Part shown: positions 14,966 through 23,201 of the stretch, in pieces
How the letters are laid out: each line of letters opens with the position of its first letter
Numbering within the stretch: the stretch's first letter is position 1
NCBI RefSeq assembly: GCF_013304385.1
Contig: NZ_JAAITU010000040.1
Span: 1-37,974 of the forward strand
Direction of reading: 5' to 3'
Length of the DNA stretch: 37,974 nt
From: Blautia glucerasea
Lineage (GTDB): Bacteria > Bacillota > Clostridia > Lachnospirales > Lachnospiraceae
Notes under the pieces: model-generated
Seen by the model: the letters and a program-made list of their open reading frames with translations, nothing else
What the model was told of the DNA's origin: nothing
Database searches by the model: none
Made by a program: the position numbers and the translations under genes

Positions 14966-16318
14966 TCAGTCGTCTTCCATTACTTCTTTTTTAGAAGATT
15001 CAAACTGATAATCATTGCCAGGAAGGATGGCGTTTAATGCAATACCAGCGATTGCTGCGAGAGCAAGTCCTGTCAGGGTGATGTGTGCACCTGCAACAGT
15101 AAAGGCAAGACCATTAGAGAAGCCAAGGCCGCAGACAAGGATCACTGCTGTGATCACCAGGTTACGTGATTTGGTCAGGTCCACCTTATTCTCTACCACA
15201 TTACGAATACCCACTGCTGAGATCATTCCGTAAAGGATGAAGCTGATGCCACCGATGATAGCAGACGGAAGGGAGCCAATGAGCTCTGAAACCTTTGGAA
15301 TAAAACTGAGGATCACTGCGTATATGGCTGCCAGACGGATGACCTTTGGATCATACACACGGCTGAGCGCAAGAACACTGGTATTCTCGCCGTAAGTAGT
15401 ATTAGCAGGACCGCCTACAAAGCCTGCCAGGGCAGTTGCAAGACCGTCTCCAAGGAGTGTACGGTGAAGTCCTGGATCCTCGATGTAGTTGCGGTTTACA
15501 GTAGCAGAAATAGCTGAAATATCACCTACGTGTTCCATCATGGAAGCAATGGCAATCGGTGCCATAGCAAGGATTGAGGTCAGGTTAAATTTGCAAAGAA
15601 AGAATTTTGGTACACCTACAATAGGAGCAGATGCAACACCTGCAAAGCTGAGAATAGCACTTCCGTCTGCATTGGTCATTCCGCATGCATTCATGATCAG
15701 GGCAGCGATGTAAGAAACAATGATACCCATCAGAATAGGGATAATACGGAACATTCCAACACCCCAGATATTAAAGAAGATAATGGTGGCAAGTGCGATT
15801 AATGCAAGGATCCAGTTCTGGGATGCGTTGTTGATAGCAGAAGGAGTGAGGCTAAGTCCGATACAGATGATGATTGGTCCTGTAACAACCGGTGGAAGGT
15901 AACGCATAACACGTTTAACGCCGATCAGCTTGATGATCAGTGCAAGCACAAGGTAAAGAAGACCTGCAACAACTACGCCGCCACATGCATAAGGAAGCTT
16001 TTCACCATAGCTCATATTTTTGAAAATACCGTTATCAAGCTCTGCAACTGTGGAAAAGCCTCCCAGAAATGCGAAAGATGAGCCAAGAAAAGCAGGAACC
16101 TTCATCTTTGTAAGAACGTGGAATAAAAGAGTACCGAAGCCGGCACAGAAAAGTGTAACCTGAACAGTAAGTCCTTCTCCATGGAAGTAGTTATTCACCA
16201 GAATGGGTACCACAATAGTGGCACCAAACATAGCGAACATGTGCTGAAGTCCCAGGATAAGCATCTGGGGGATACCAAGCTTTCTGGCATCGTAGATTCC
16301 TTCGATTCTGAATTTCAT
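14966..16318 (-). CDS. uraA: uracil permease (NCS2 family)
   Basis: A 450-aa membrane transporter with about 14 hydrophobic segments. NCS2 signatures are visible: GLQHMFAMFGATIVVP at the N terminus, MMEHVGDI with the substrate-site Glu, and the GPANTTYGENTSVLALSRV motif. The PANTTYGEN pattern favours uracil over xanthine. It imports uracil by proton symport. It is divergent from upp, which converts the imported base to UMP, a pairing that strongly supports the assignment. GATAGGAGGATTT precedes the ATG. The plus-strand frames inside are shadows. Confidence 0.92.
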   Translation of the reverse strand: MKFRIEGIYDARKLGIPQMLILGLQHMFAMFGATIVVPILVNNYFHGEGLTVQVTLFCAGFGTLLFHVLTKMKVPAFLGSSFAFLGGFSTVAELDNGIFKNMSYGEKLPYACGGVVVAGLLYLVLALIIKLIGVKRVMRYLPPVVTGPIIICIGLSLTPSAINNASQNWILALIALATIIFFNIWGVGMFRIIPILMGIIVSYIAALIMNACGMTNADGSAILSFAGVASAPIVGVPKFFLCKFNLTSILAMAPIAIASMMEHVGDISAISATVNRNYIEDPGLHRTLLGDGLATALAGFVGGPANTTYGENTSVLALSRVYDPKVIRLAAIYAVILSFIPKVSELIGSLPSAIIGGISFILYGMISAVGIRNVVENKVDLTKSRNLVITAVILVCGLGFSNGLAFTVAGAHITLTGLALAAIAGIALNAILPGNDYQFESSKKEVMEDD

Positions 16319-16331
16319 AAATCCTCCTATC

Positions 16332-16348
16332 TGCCCTGTATATGGGCA
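16332..16348 (-). promoter_or_regulatory. hairpin just upstream of the uraA ribosome binding site
   Basis: TGCCC-atataca-GGGCA lies directly before GATAGGAGG in a leader of about 120 nt. It could modulate initiation. I see no recognisable PyrR site or riboswitch. Confidence 0.3.
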
Positions 16349-16448
16349 TAAAGGTACAGAGAAAAGCCATAATATATGTATGGCAATCTGTCCCTCCTCA
16401 TAAAGTATGATGCGTCTGCCGCCGGACAGGCCTACGGCAACTGTGTGT

Positions 16449-16477
16449 ATTATAAAGGATACGGCAATATTTTACAA
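16449..16477 (-). promoter_or_regulatory. uraA promoter
   Basis: On the minus strand TTGTAA, a 17-bp spacer and TATAAT. It lies back to back with the upp promoter (4 bp apart), so the two genes probably share regulation. Confidence 0.65.
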
Positions 16478-16480
16478 TGA

Positions 16481-16509
16481 TTGACTTTATATGAAAAGTG
16501 AGGTAAGAT
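16481..16509 (+). promoter_or_regulatory. upp promoter
   Basis: TTGACT, a 17-bp spacer and TAAGAT, about 80 bp upstream of the upp ATG. Confidence 0.6.
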
Positions 16510-16532
16510 TTTATCAGTATTCCCAAGACAAT

Positions 16533-16556
16533 GTACAGCTGCAAGAGGAGCTGTAC
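16533..16556 (+). promoter_or_regulatory. leader hairpin of upp with purine-rich loop
   Basis: GTACAGCT and AGCTGTAC form a perfect 8-bp stem around the loop GCAAGAGG. PyrR-binding hairpins have a GAGAGG-like loop, so a UMP-responsive role is conceivable, but no terminator/antiterminator pair is visible. Confidence 0.35.
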
Positions 16557-16587
16557 CGGATAAAACCATGGAGGTAAAACAGAGAAA

Positions 16588-17217
16588 ATGGAGAACGTAT
16601 TTATTATGGATCACCCGCTGATCCAACACAAGATTTCGATTATCCGCAATAAAAATACAGGAACAAATGAGTTCCGTAAGCTGATCGAAGAGATTGCTAT
16701 CCTGATGGGATATGAAGCACTTCGTGATCTTCCTCTGGAGAACGTTACGGTTGAAACCCCTATTGAGACATGTCAGTCTCCGATGATCTCTGGCAAGAAG
16801 CTGGCAGTTGTACCTGTACTTCGTGCAGGCCTTGGGATGGTAAATGGCATCACAACGCTTGTCCCATCTGCAAAGATCGGTCATATTGGACTTTATCGTG
16901 ATCCTGTGACTCATGAGCCTCACGAATATTACTGCAAGCTTCCGGATCCTATTGAGCAGAGACAGATCGTTCTGGTAGATCCTATGCTTGCCACAGGCGG
17001 TTCTGCAGTGGCTGCTGTTGACTTTATCAAACAGCATGGTGGAAAGAATATTAAATGCATGTTTATTATCGCAGCTCCGGAGGGAATGGAAAGGCTTCAC
17101 AAAGCACATCCGGATGTGCAGATATACATTGGGCATCTTGATCGTGAACTTAATGAGAATGCTTATATCTGCCCGGGACTGGGAGATGCGGGAGATCGTA
17201 TTTTCGGAACTAAATAA
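16588..17217 (+). CDS. upp: uracil phosphoribosyltransferase
   Basis: A 209-aa cytosolic enzyme making UMP from uracil and PRPP (pyrimidine salvage). It has the PVLRAGLGM motif, the PRPP-binding loop [13 protein letters not shown] and the C-terminal uracil-binding [11 protein letters not shown] with the family's usual length. AGGTAAAACAGAGAAA precedes the ATG at 16588; an earlier ATG (16568) is out of frame. It is divergent from uraA. Confidence 0.97.
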   Translation: MENVFIMDHPLIQHKISIIRNKNTGTNEFRKLIEEIAILMGYEALRDLPLENVTVETPIETCQSPMISGKKLAVVPVLRAGLGMVNGITTLVPSAKIGHIGLYRDPVTHEPHEYYCKLPDPIEQRQIVLVDPMLATGGSAVAAVDFIKQHGGKNIKCMFIIAAPEGMERLHKAHPDVQIYIGHLDRELNENAYICPGLGDAGDRIFGTK

Positions 17218-17227
17218 GAGTGCTTAT

Positions 17228-17250
17228 AACTGTTCAGTATTTTTACAGTT
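17228..17250. repeat. AACTGT...ACAGTT palindrome (family member 1)
   Basis: AACTGTTCAG, a T-rich stretch, then TTTTACAGTTGCG. It closely matches the copy at 28918-28940 and belongs with those at 21356-21519, 23130-23156 and 28293-28318. Confidence 0.55.
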
Positions 17251-17268
17251 GCGAGCAATTAATAAAAA

Positions 17269-17337
17269 AGGACTGGAGCACATCCAGGATCTCAGGTCAT
17301 ATACGAACCTGAGATCCACAGTGCATCCAGTCCTTTA
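17269..17337. terminator. bidirectional terminator between upp and glgD
   Basis: A long stem: AGGACTGGA...TCCAGTCCT outside and GGATCTCAGGT...ACCTGAGATCC inside, flanked by an A run and TTTATGT, between convergent genes. Confidence 0.8.
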
Positions 17338-17363
17338 TGTATTATCGAAAAAAATAGAGCATA

Positions 17364-18500
17364 TTATAAGGTGTCTCTGCGCTTGATGTATCCAGGGTTA
17401 CCAACTGGTGCGATGATCTCCTTTTCACGGATCAGTCTGGCATGCTTGTCAACTACAAAATTCTCAAGATGAACATCCTGACCGATCAGTGTGTCTGCAA
17501 GGATAATACTGTTTTTGATAACAGCTCCTTTTTTGATCACGCAACCACGTCCAATAATGGAATTCTCTACAGTACCCTCAATCAGACAGCCGTTGGATAC
17601 TATGGAATTGCGAATGTCTGCACCATCCATATAGTGGGTAGGGCAGGAGTTATTGGTACGGGTATAAATTGGCCATCCTTCACCGAAAAGGTTCTGGGCC
17701 TCTTTAATGTTGATCAGAGCCATATTAGCATCATAATAGCTGCGGAAATCTGTGATAGGTGCAAAGAAGCCTTTGTGAGGGATACCACGTACATCCAGAT
17801 CCATGCCTTCAATCTGACCTGTGCATGCTGCATTTACAATGTCCAATAAAGAGAACATGGAAGAGTAGGCAGCCGCCTTTTTGACCAGGCTGACGAAAAG
17901 GTCTTTTTTCATAATATAGGTATCCATGAAAATATTACGGTTCTTTGCTGTTCCAGGATTAGGCTCAATGGAAAGCACACCCTTCTGACGGTTCAGATTC
18001 ACGATGTTGCAGTGGAGACAGGATTCCTTGGCATTGTCAATGGTATGATACAGCAGGGTAATATCTGCTCCTGAAGAAATATGACTGCCGATCAGAGTGT
18101 CAAAATCCTGTGAATAAACCATGTAATTGGGAAGGATCACTACGTAAGGGTGATGCATCTTCTCAATGCTCTCCATATTCTCAATATAAGCTGCAATATC
18201 TGTATTATATACATCTCTCCAGGATCTAGCACCTGAAAAAAGAAGCTGCAGATGACCGCTTTTGGAGTTGATGTTGTAGTGACGACCTGTGCCAACATGC
18301 TCGATCAGGGAACGGGGCTTATTATTATCCATGTATACCTGGATCCGGTCGATATCACTGTTGCTAAGATTGGAGATCGGAAAGTCGATCACACGGTATC
18401 TTCCAAGGAAAGAGAAAGCACCGATCGGACGAAAATCCTGAAGTCCTTCTACAAGGATGTTGCGAGGTGATGAGTTTACAATGCCAAATGCGCTATACAT
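17364..18500 (-). CDS. glgD: GlgD, non-catalytic partner of ADP-glucose pyrophosphorylase
   Basis: A 378-aa protein. The N-terminal nucleotidyltransferase-like fold begins MYSAFGIVNSS...FLGRYRVIDFPISNLSNS but lacks the GGRGSRL nucleotide loop present in GlgC, as GlgD subunits do. The C-terminal left-handed beta-helix shows hexapeptide repeats (IRNSIVSNGCLIEG, VENSIIGRGCVIKKGAVI). It starts 1 bp after the glgC stop codon, so it is translationally coupled to it. GlgC and GlgD form the heterotetramer that makes ADP-glucose for glycogen. No glgA or glgB is in the window. Confidence 0.93.
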   Translation of the reverse strand: MYSAFGIVNSSPRNILVEGLQDFRPIGAFSFLGRYRVIDFPISNLSNSDIDRIQVYMDNNKPRSLIEHVGTGRHYNINSKSGHLQLLFSGARSWRDVYNTDIAAYIENMESIEKMHHPYVVILPNYMVYSQDFDTLIGSHISSGADITLLYHTIDNAKESCLHCNIVNLNRQKGVLSIEPNPGTAKNRNIFMDTYIMKKDLFVSLVKKAAAYSSMFSLLDIVNAACTGQIEGMDLDVRGIPHKGFFAPITDFRSYYDANMALINIKEAQNLFGEGWPIYTRTNNSCPTHYMDGADIRNSIVSNGCLIEGTVENSIIGRGCVIKKGAVIKNSIILADTLIGQDVHLENFVVDKHARLIREKEIIAPVGNPGYIKRRDTL

Positions 18501-18501
18501 A

Positions 18502-19644
18502 TTATTCAGCCCCCTTTACACGTTGTGCAACAAGCTCGATGTGCTCGCTGTCTGCACTGCCTGCCACAGCATTCTTTCCAATGTGGATATTGTCGGCAAC
18601 AAGGGCACGCTGCACCACTGCGCCTTCTTCTACAACAACGCCTGGCATAAGTACGCTGTCGATCACCTTTGCTCCGGGACGTACTTTGGAGCCTGTGAAT
18701 AGAACAGAATTTTTAACTTCCCCTTCTACAATACAACCCTGAGTGATGTATGCATTGGTTACACTGGCCTCCGGACCGATATACTGAGGCAGGGTGGTTA
18801 CATCTTCGGTATAGATCTTCCAGGTAGGGTCATTAAGATCCAGCTCATTGTTCGGGCTGAGAAGATCCATGTTTGCTTCCCAAAGGGAATCGATGGTACC
18901 AACATCCTTCCAGTAGCCTTTGAAGCGATAAGCAAACAGGCGCTTTCCGTCGTTTAACATGGTGGGGATGATATCTTTACCGAAGTCGTGGTTGGAATCA
19001 GGATTCTTCATATCTGCAAGCAGCATTTTGCGGAGCAGCTTCCAGTTAAAAATATAAATACCCATGGAAGCAAGATTGCTCTTCGGCTCTGCCGGCTTTT
19101 CTTCAAATTCTACGATCTGGTCAGTTTCGCCATCTGTATTCATAATACCGAAGCGACTTGCTTCTTTAATAGGAACTTCAATCACTGCGATAGTGGCATC
19201 AGCCTTGCTTGCTTTGTGGAAGGCAAGCATCTGGGCATAATTCATTTTATAAATATGATCTCCGGACAGAATGAGAAGATATTCTGGAGACCTGGAATCA
19301 ATAAAGTCAATATTCTGGGAAATGGCATCTGCGGTACCCCGGTAAACATCAAGTCCTACATCTGCTTTTTCGCGAGGCGGCAGTACATAAACACCACTGT
19401 CTTTGGCATCAAGTCCCCAGCGTCCTCCTGCTGCTACATAACTGTTCAACAGAATGGATTCATACTGGGTCAGAACGCCTACAACATCAATACCACTGTT
19501 GGCACAATTACTGAGAGGAAAATCTACAATACGGTACTTTCCACCATAGGAAACCGCCGGCTTTGCCACTTTGTTGGTAAGCTCGTGAAGACGGCTTCCC
19601 CGCCCTCCGGCCAGGATCATCGCTAACATGCTGTTTTGCTTCAT
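18502..19644 (-). CDS. glgC: glucose-1-phosphate adenylyltransferase, catalytic subunit
   Basis: A 380-aa enzyme making ADP-glucose from ATP and glucose-1-phosphate, the committed step of glycogen synthesis. It carries the nucleotide-binding loop [27 protein letters not shown], the YRGTADAI motif, [11 protein letters not shown] with the catalytic Asp, and EFEEKP. The C-terminal beta-helix has hexapeptide repeats. GTGAGGGCTCACT precedes the ATG. It is the first gene of a glgC-glgD pair. Upstream a TATAAT at about 19703-19708 has a weak -35. Confidence 0.95.
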   Translation of the reverse strand: MKQNSMLAMILAGGRGSRLHELTNKVAKPAVSYGGKYRIVDFPLSNCANSGIDVVGVLTQYESILLNSYVAAGGRWGLDAKDSGVYVLPPREKADVGLDVYRGTADAISQNIDFIDSRSPEYLLILSGDHIYKMNYAQMLAFHKASKADATIAVIEVPIKEASRFGIMNTDGETDQIVEFEEKPAEPKSNLASMGIYIFNWKLLRKMLLADMKNPDSNHDFGKDIIPTMLNDGKRLFAYRFKGYWKDVGTIDSLWEANMDLLSPNNELDLNDPTWKIYTEDVTTLPQYIGPEASVTNAYITQGCIVEGEVKNSVLFTGSKVRPGAKVIDSVLMPGVVVEEGAVVQRALVADNIHIGKNAVAGSADSEHIELVAQRVKGAE

Positions 19645-19778
19645 AGTGAGCCCTCACTTTCATTTCTTGGATGCTTTTATGAATATAAAAAACAATATTC
19701 TTAAGTATATTATACATATTATTGGTGCAGATTTCCATATTTTTGTGCAAAAAATATATAAAATTTGAGAAAAATTGA

Positions 19779-20006
19779 TTACATATCCTGAAGACTGCGG
19801 AGGGCCTGGATGTCTTCTTCAGATACCTTAAGGTTAGTGGTAAAATTTTTGCCATCAGGAGTATTGATCTGAACCTCAATAATAGAACCTGCCTGGATCC
19901 CGTGCTGCTGTACAGCAGCCATAAACTGCGGAAATTTGGGATGACGTTGGGTAAATCCATCCCAGGCGTTTTTGAATTGCATCATTTTTAGTGGATTAAA
20001 TGCCAT
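19779..20006 (-). CDS. small conserved cytosolic protein, unknown function
   Basis: A 75-aa protein, MAFNPLKMMQFKNAWDGFTQRHPKF..., with an amphipathic N-terminal half and a beta-type second half (SIIEVQINTPDGKNF, LKVSEEDIQAL). GAAAGGATC lies 6 bp before the ATG. I recall similar short proteins in other Lachnospiraceae, with the same FxxxHPKFPxF signature, but no function. It lies 130 bp upstream of glgC on the same strand and 36 bp downstream of a glycosyltransferase. Confidence 0.7.
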   Translation of the reverse strand: MAFNPLKMMQFKNAWDGFTQRHPKFPQFMAAVQQHGIQAGSIIEVQINTPDGKNFTTNLKVSEEDIQALRSLQDM

Positions 20007-20042
20007 AAGAAAGATCCTTTCTGAATAATTGTAAATAATTGT

Positions 20043-21317
20043 TTAAAGGGTAAGAATTACAGGTGCCATGTTTTTAGCTGTTTCCATGGAGTGGCGGATC
20101 AGCTTTTGAAAGGTATCGGCATCCTTCAGAACTGTGGGTTTAAGTTCCAGAAAATAAACATTCTCTTTGGGAATATCTCCGGAAGAAGGAAGAACCCCAC
20201 AGAAGCGAGTGTCTTTGTCCATAAAAGACTGGTATACAGAAGTATCTGTGCCGGAAGGGGCAATACCATATACCCGGAATTTGGGCATGTCCTGAAGCAA
20301 GATGCTTTCCATACACTTGGTAAGCTGCTCAGCTGAACTGCTTAAATGGAGTGCAATAGTAAGAATATGATCCTGGGTCAGCAGCAGATAATCATAATAC
20401 CATTTAAAAACAGGAGGATAGTCCTTCAGAGGCAGAATATCCAGGCTGCGGGCAAATTCTGTAGTGGAGGAGACAATGCTTTCCTGTACTTCCGGGACAT
20501 TCCTGTATTTACGGTACCAGATAAAAAGGTCTGTCAGTTCCCGGTTCAGGATTTCTGCAAGAGCAGCACCGGTAATATTGTACTTTTGGCATTGTTTCCG
20601 GATCAAGGCAAAAGAGCGGAACTGGCACTGGAAATTACGTGCTCTGTTTCCTACCAGGGACTGGCTGTTGTTGATCCTGTATTTTACAAGCCGGTCTTTG
20701 GTAAATACCACCCTGTCTGCCGCAAGGGATACTTCGTTAAAGAAGGAACGGTCATTTACACAGATAAAGTCATTAAACCAGAGACGATGCTCCAGAAGGA
20801 ACTGTCTTTTGTAAATTCCATTCCAGGGAACAACACTTACATGGCTGAAGGCACTGGGATTCTGTGAAAAACTGACTGCCTTGCCATAATAATTTTCTGG
20901 AAGGCCGGAAAAACGAAGGATGGCGGTAGAGGAAATCTGGCCAGTGGCGTTATCAAAACAGCGGCTTTTTCCTTTGACCATATCTGCATCCATTTCTTTT
21001 GCAAGCTGATAATAACGGCGATATGCACCTTTTTCCACAATGTCATCAGAATCCAGGAAATGCACATATTCACCGGTAGCAGCAACCAGACCCGTATTAC
21101 GGCAGGAGCCTGCATACATGGTCATAGGGTGGCGGATCAGCATCACACGGGAATCCTTATGTGTGTAATTAGTGATGATCTGGGCTGACTGGTCAGTGGA
21201 ATCGTCATCCACACAGATCACCTGCAGATCTGTAAGATCCTGAGAAAGTACACTGTCCAGACATGCCGGCAAATAGGGTGCAGCGTTATGGACAGGGATG
21301 ATTACACTTAATTTCAT
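20043..21317 (-). CDS. GT2-family glycosyltransferase
   Basis: A 424-aa protein. The GT-A domain (1-230) has LSVIIPVHNAAPYL, VDDDSTDQS and the metal-binding DSDD (89-92), plus ARNT-like CRNTGL. The C-terminal 190 residues are helical and end in a degenerate second Rossmann-like segment (about 300-424, ILTIALHLSSSAEQLTKCMESILLQD resembles the start of another GT2 domain). No TM helices are seen. It probably adds a sugar to a lipid-linked surface glycan. Donor and acceptor cannot be read from sequence. A three-hairpin repeat lies just upstream. Confidence 0.85.
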   Translation of the reverse strand: MKLSVIIPVHNAAPYLPACLDSVLSQDLTDLQVICVDDDSTDQSAQIITNYTHKDSRVMLIRHPMTMYAGSCRNTGLVAATGEYVHFLDSDDIVEKGAYRRYYQLAKEMDADMVKGKSRCFDNATGQISSTAILRFSGLPENYYGKAVSFSQNPSAFSHVSVVPWNGIYKRQFLLEHRLWFNDFICVNDRSFFNEVSLAADRVVFTKDRLVKYRINNSQSLVGNRARNFQCQFRSFALIRKQCQKYNITGAALAEILNRELTDLFIWYRKYRNVPEVQESIVSSTTEFARSLDILPLKDYPPVFKWYYDYLLLTQDHILTIALHLSSSAEQLTKCMESILLQDMPKFRVYGIAPSGTDTSVYQSFMDKDTRFCGVLPSSGDIPKENVYFLELKPTVLKDADTFQKLIRHSMETAKNMAPVILTL

Positions 21318-21355
21318 AATTGTCTATTATCTCCATACAGGAACAGTGATTGAAA

Positions 21356-21519
21356 AATATTGGCAATTGTGAGTATATCAGCTGGGAGTCAATCCCCCAG
21401 CTGATATAGCCTCCGGCAGGATTGCAGAGGTGCGCAGGAGAAGTATGTCATGCAATTGCATGACGCGCACCTCGCAGCAAGAATGCCGAGGCATTCTTGA
21501 ATGAACAGTTACCAATATT
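21356..21519. repeat. three-hairpin repeat, copy 1, enclosed by long inverted arms
   Basis: The core at 21375-21499 contains hairpin A (ATATCAGCTGGG...CCCAGCTGATAT), hairpin B (GAGGTGCGC...GCGCACCTC enclosing the perfect 18-bp palindrome GTCATGCAATTGCATGAC) and hairpin C (CAAGAATGCC-GA-GGCATTCTTG). It is bracketed by 15-bp arms AATATTGGCAATTGT (21356-21370) and ACAGTTACCAATATT (21505-21519), 13 of 15 complementary. The core recurs at 22957-23083 and 37921-37974. No open frame is shared, so it acts as DNA or RNA rather than protein. Confidence 0.85.
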
Positions 21520-21540
21520 GCATGTCAAAAACAGTCCTTT

Positions 21541-22881
21541 TTATTGTACTGTACGGCGCCCTACAGAATCGTAGATAATGCCGGTGTTTTTAAAGTTATG
21601 GGAAGGGTAGCAGTTACGTCCGTCCAGGATGATAGGGTGGGTCATAAGCTCTTTGTAGCGGAGGATATCAAAGTCCCGGATCTGAGCCCATTCAGTAAAA
21701 ATAAAGCAGATATCCGCATCCTTTAAGGTCTCCTCAATGGAAGAACAGTAGGTGATCTCATCCGGATAGTATTTCTTAAAATTCGGAATACCGATGGGAT
21801 CCCAGGCAAATATCCTGGCTCCGTCATCCAGCATGATAGGGATGTTGATCAGGGAAGGCGCTTCCCGCAGATCATCTGTGTCCGGTTTAAAAGTCAGCCC
21901 CAGAACGGCTACCTTCAGTCCTTCAAGGGAATCATAGTATTTGTGGCTCTTTTTAAGAAGCTTCATTTTCTGGATGTCATTTACTTCAATAGCGGCTTTA
22001 ACCGTTTTCAGTTCTTTTTCATAATAATTGGAAACCCAGTGAAGAGCTTTGGTATCCTTTGGGAAACAAGAGCCGCCATAGCCGATCCCTGCCTTTAGGA
22101 ATCTGTTGCCAATGCGTGGATCCAGGCCCATACCCTTTGCCACATCTTCAATATTGGCATCCAGAAGTTCGCAAAGGTTTGCAATTTCATTGATATATGA
22201 AATCTTTAGTGCAAGAAAATCGTTGGATGCGTATTTTACCATTTCTGCACTTCTGCGGTCTGTAAATACAAAAGGCTGATGAAATTCCTGATAAACTTCC
22301 TTCATGCGATCACGTGCCCAGTCAGATTCTACTCCGATGACAATACGGGAAGCATGGAGAGTGTCTTTTACAGCAGTGCCCTGGGAAAGAAATTCCGGGT
22401 TTGAGGCGATTTCCACACGGATGGGAGACAGCCCCAGCTTGCTTCTTCTGGCAGTGATCTGCTGGGTCAGCCGCTTTTCGATTTTGTCATTGGTACCGAT
22501 AGGAACTGTGGATTTGATCACAACTACACAATCAGTATCCAGGGTCTGGGCAATCTGGTCGATCACTGTATATACATATTTCAGGTTCGCAGAGCCATCC
22601 TTTTTTTCTGGGGTTCCAACACCTACAAAAATGGCCTGGGCATCCTGATAGGCACTGGCATAATCCGTAGTATAGGAAAGCCGTTCTTTATTTTTCTGCA
22701 TCAAAGGCTCCAGATCTGGTTCGTAGATAGGGGATATTCCCTGCTTCATCAGTTGGATCTTATGTTCGTCAACATCTACACAGGTTACATGATGGCCTGC
22801 GTTGGCCAGGGCAACTCCTGTCACAAGACCTACATAGCCTGTACCTGCAACTGCTATTTTCATATTATTTGCCTGCCGCAT
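21541..22881 (-). CDS. ugd: UDP-glucose 6-dehydrogenase
   Basis: A 446-aa cytosolic enzyme oxidising UDP-glucose to UDP-glucuronate with two NAD. It has the N-terminal Rossmann motif GTGYVGLVTG, the STVPIGT and NPEFLSQGTA motifs, catalytic Cys in GIGYGGSCFPKD, and the C-terminal domain with LGLTFKPDTDDLREAPS. The start at 22881 has AAAGGA 7 bp upstream; the second Met seven codons in has no good site. It stands alone, flanked by copies of the three-hairpin repeat. It implies a uronate or derived sugar in the surface polymer. Confidence 0.95.
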   Translation of the reverse strand: MRQANNMKIAVAGTGYVGLVTGVALANAGHHVTCVDVDEHKIQLMKQGISPIYEPDLEPLMQKNKERLSYTTDYASAYQDAQAIFVGVGTPEKKDGSANLKYVYTVIDQIAQTLDTDCVVVIKSTVPIGTNDKIEKRLTQQITARRSKLGLSPIRVEIASNPEFLSQGTAVKDTLHASRIVIGVESDWARDRMKEVYQEFHQPFVFTDRRSAEMVKYASNDFLALKISYINEIANLCELLDANIEDVAKGMGLDPRIGNRFLKAGIGYGGSCFPKDTKALHWVSNYYEKELKTVKAAIEVNDIQKMKLLKKSHKYYDSLEGLKVAVLGLTFKPDTDDLREAPSLINIPIMLDDGARIFAWDPIGIPNFKKYYPDEITYCSSIEETLKDADICFIFTEWAQIRDFDILRYKELMTHPIILDGRNCYPSHNFKNTGIIYDSVGRRTVQ

Positions 22882-22906
22882 TTTGCGGTCCTTTCGTGGA
22901 TTTTTA

Positions 22907-22960
22907 TATTAGCTGGGAGATGACTCCCACCTCTATAGGTGGTGAGAAACAAGCTGATAT
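22907..22960. repeat. variant stem-loop abutting repeat copy 2
   Basis: ATATTAGCT...AGCTGATAT arms (about 22908-22916 and 22952-22960) enclose GGGAG...CTCCC and ACCTCTATAGGT. It looks like a diverged hairpin A overlapping the beginning of copy 2, as if one repeat had inserted in or recombined with another. Confidence 0.5.
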
Positions 22961-23083
22961 CAGTGGTGGGAGTCAATCCCCCTGCTGATATAGCCTCCGG
23001 CAGGATTGCAGAGGTGCGCAGGAGAAGTATGTCATGCAATTGCATGACGCGCACCTCGCAGCAAGAATGCCGAGGCATTCTTG
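22957..23083. repeat. three-hairpin repeat, copy 2
   Basis: Identical to copy 1 from the CTGATATAGCC of hairpin A through hairpin C. Only the left arm of hairpin A differs. It has the same orientation as copy 1, about 1.58 kb away, with ugd between. It lies in the ugd leader region, so hairpins B and C may be upstream of or within the ugd 5' region. Confidence 0.85.
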
Positions 23084-23129
23084 AAATTAAAATGTCACCG
23101 CCAAAGGGAATGGAAGTACATCTTAACAA

Positions 23130-23156
23130 GTAACTGTAGGAATGTAGAACAGTTAC
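23130..23156. repeat. GTAACTGT...ACAGTTAC palindrome (family member)
   Basis: Perfect 8-bp arms around an 11-base loop, 47 bp from repeat copy 2. Same arm sequence as the outer arms of copy 1. Confidence 0.6.
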
Positions 23157-23161
23157 GATCT

Positions 23162-23201
23162 AAAAAGGGTAGCACATTTAAGATGTGTTGTAAAGTTACC
23201 C
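23162..23201 (-). terminator. terminator of the GT2/TagF-like fusion gene
   Basis: On the minus strand GGGTA...TACCC with inner CACAT...ATGTG is followed by CTTTTT-type bases (TTTTT at 23162-23166). It overlaps the stop codon region of the gene. Confidence 0.65.

Noticed and set aside
16450..17136. 228-aa minus-strand frame over upp
   Set aside because: Long only because of upp codon bias. No family features, and it covers the divergent promoters.
18988..19626. 212-aa plus-strand frame over glgC
   Set aside because: Antisense shadow of glgC, no ribosome binding site or domain pattern.
21375..23083. CRISPR array or composite transposon formed by the repeats around ugd
   Set aside because: Only two copies, 1.58 kb apart, with a gene between. 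No short regular spacers and no transposase. Described as dispersed structured repeats instead.
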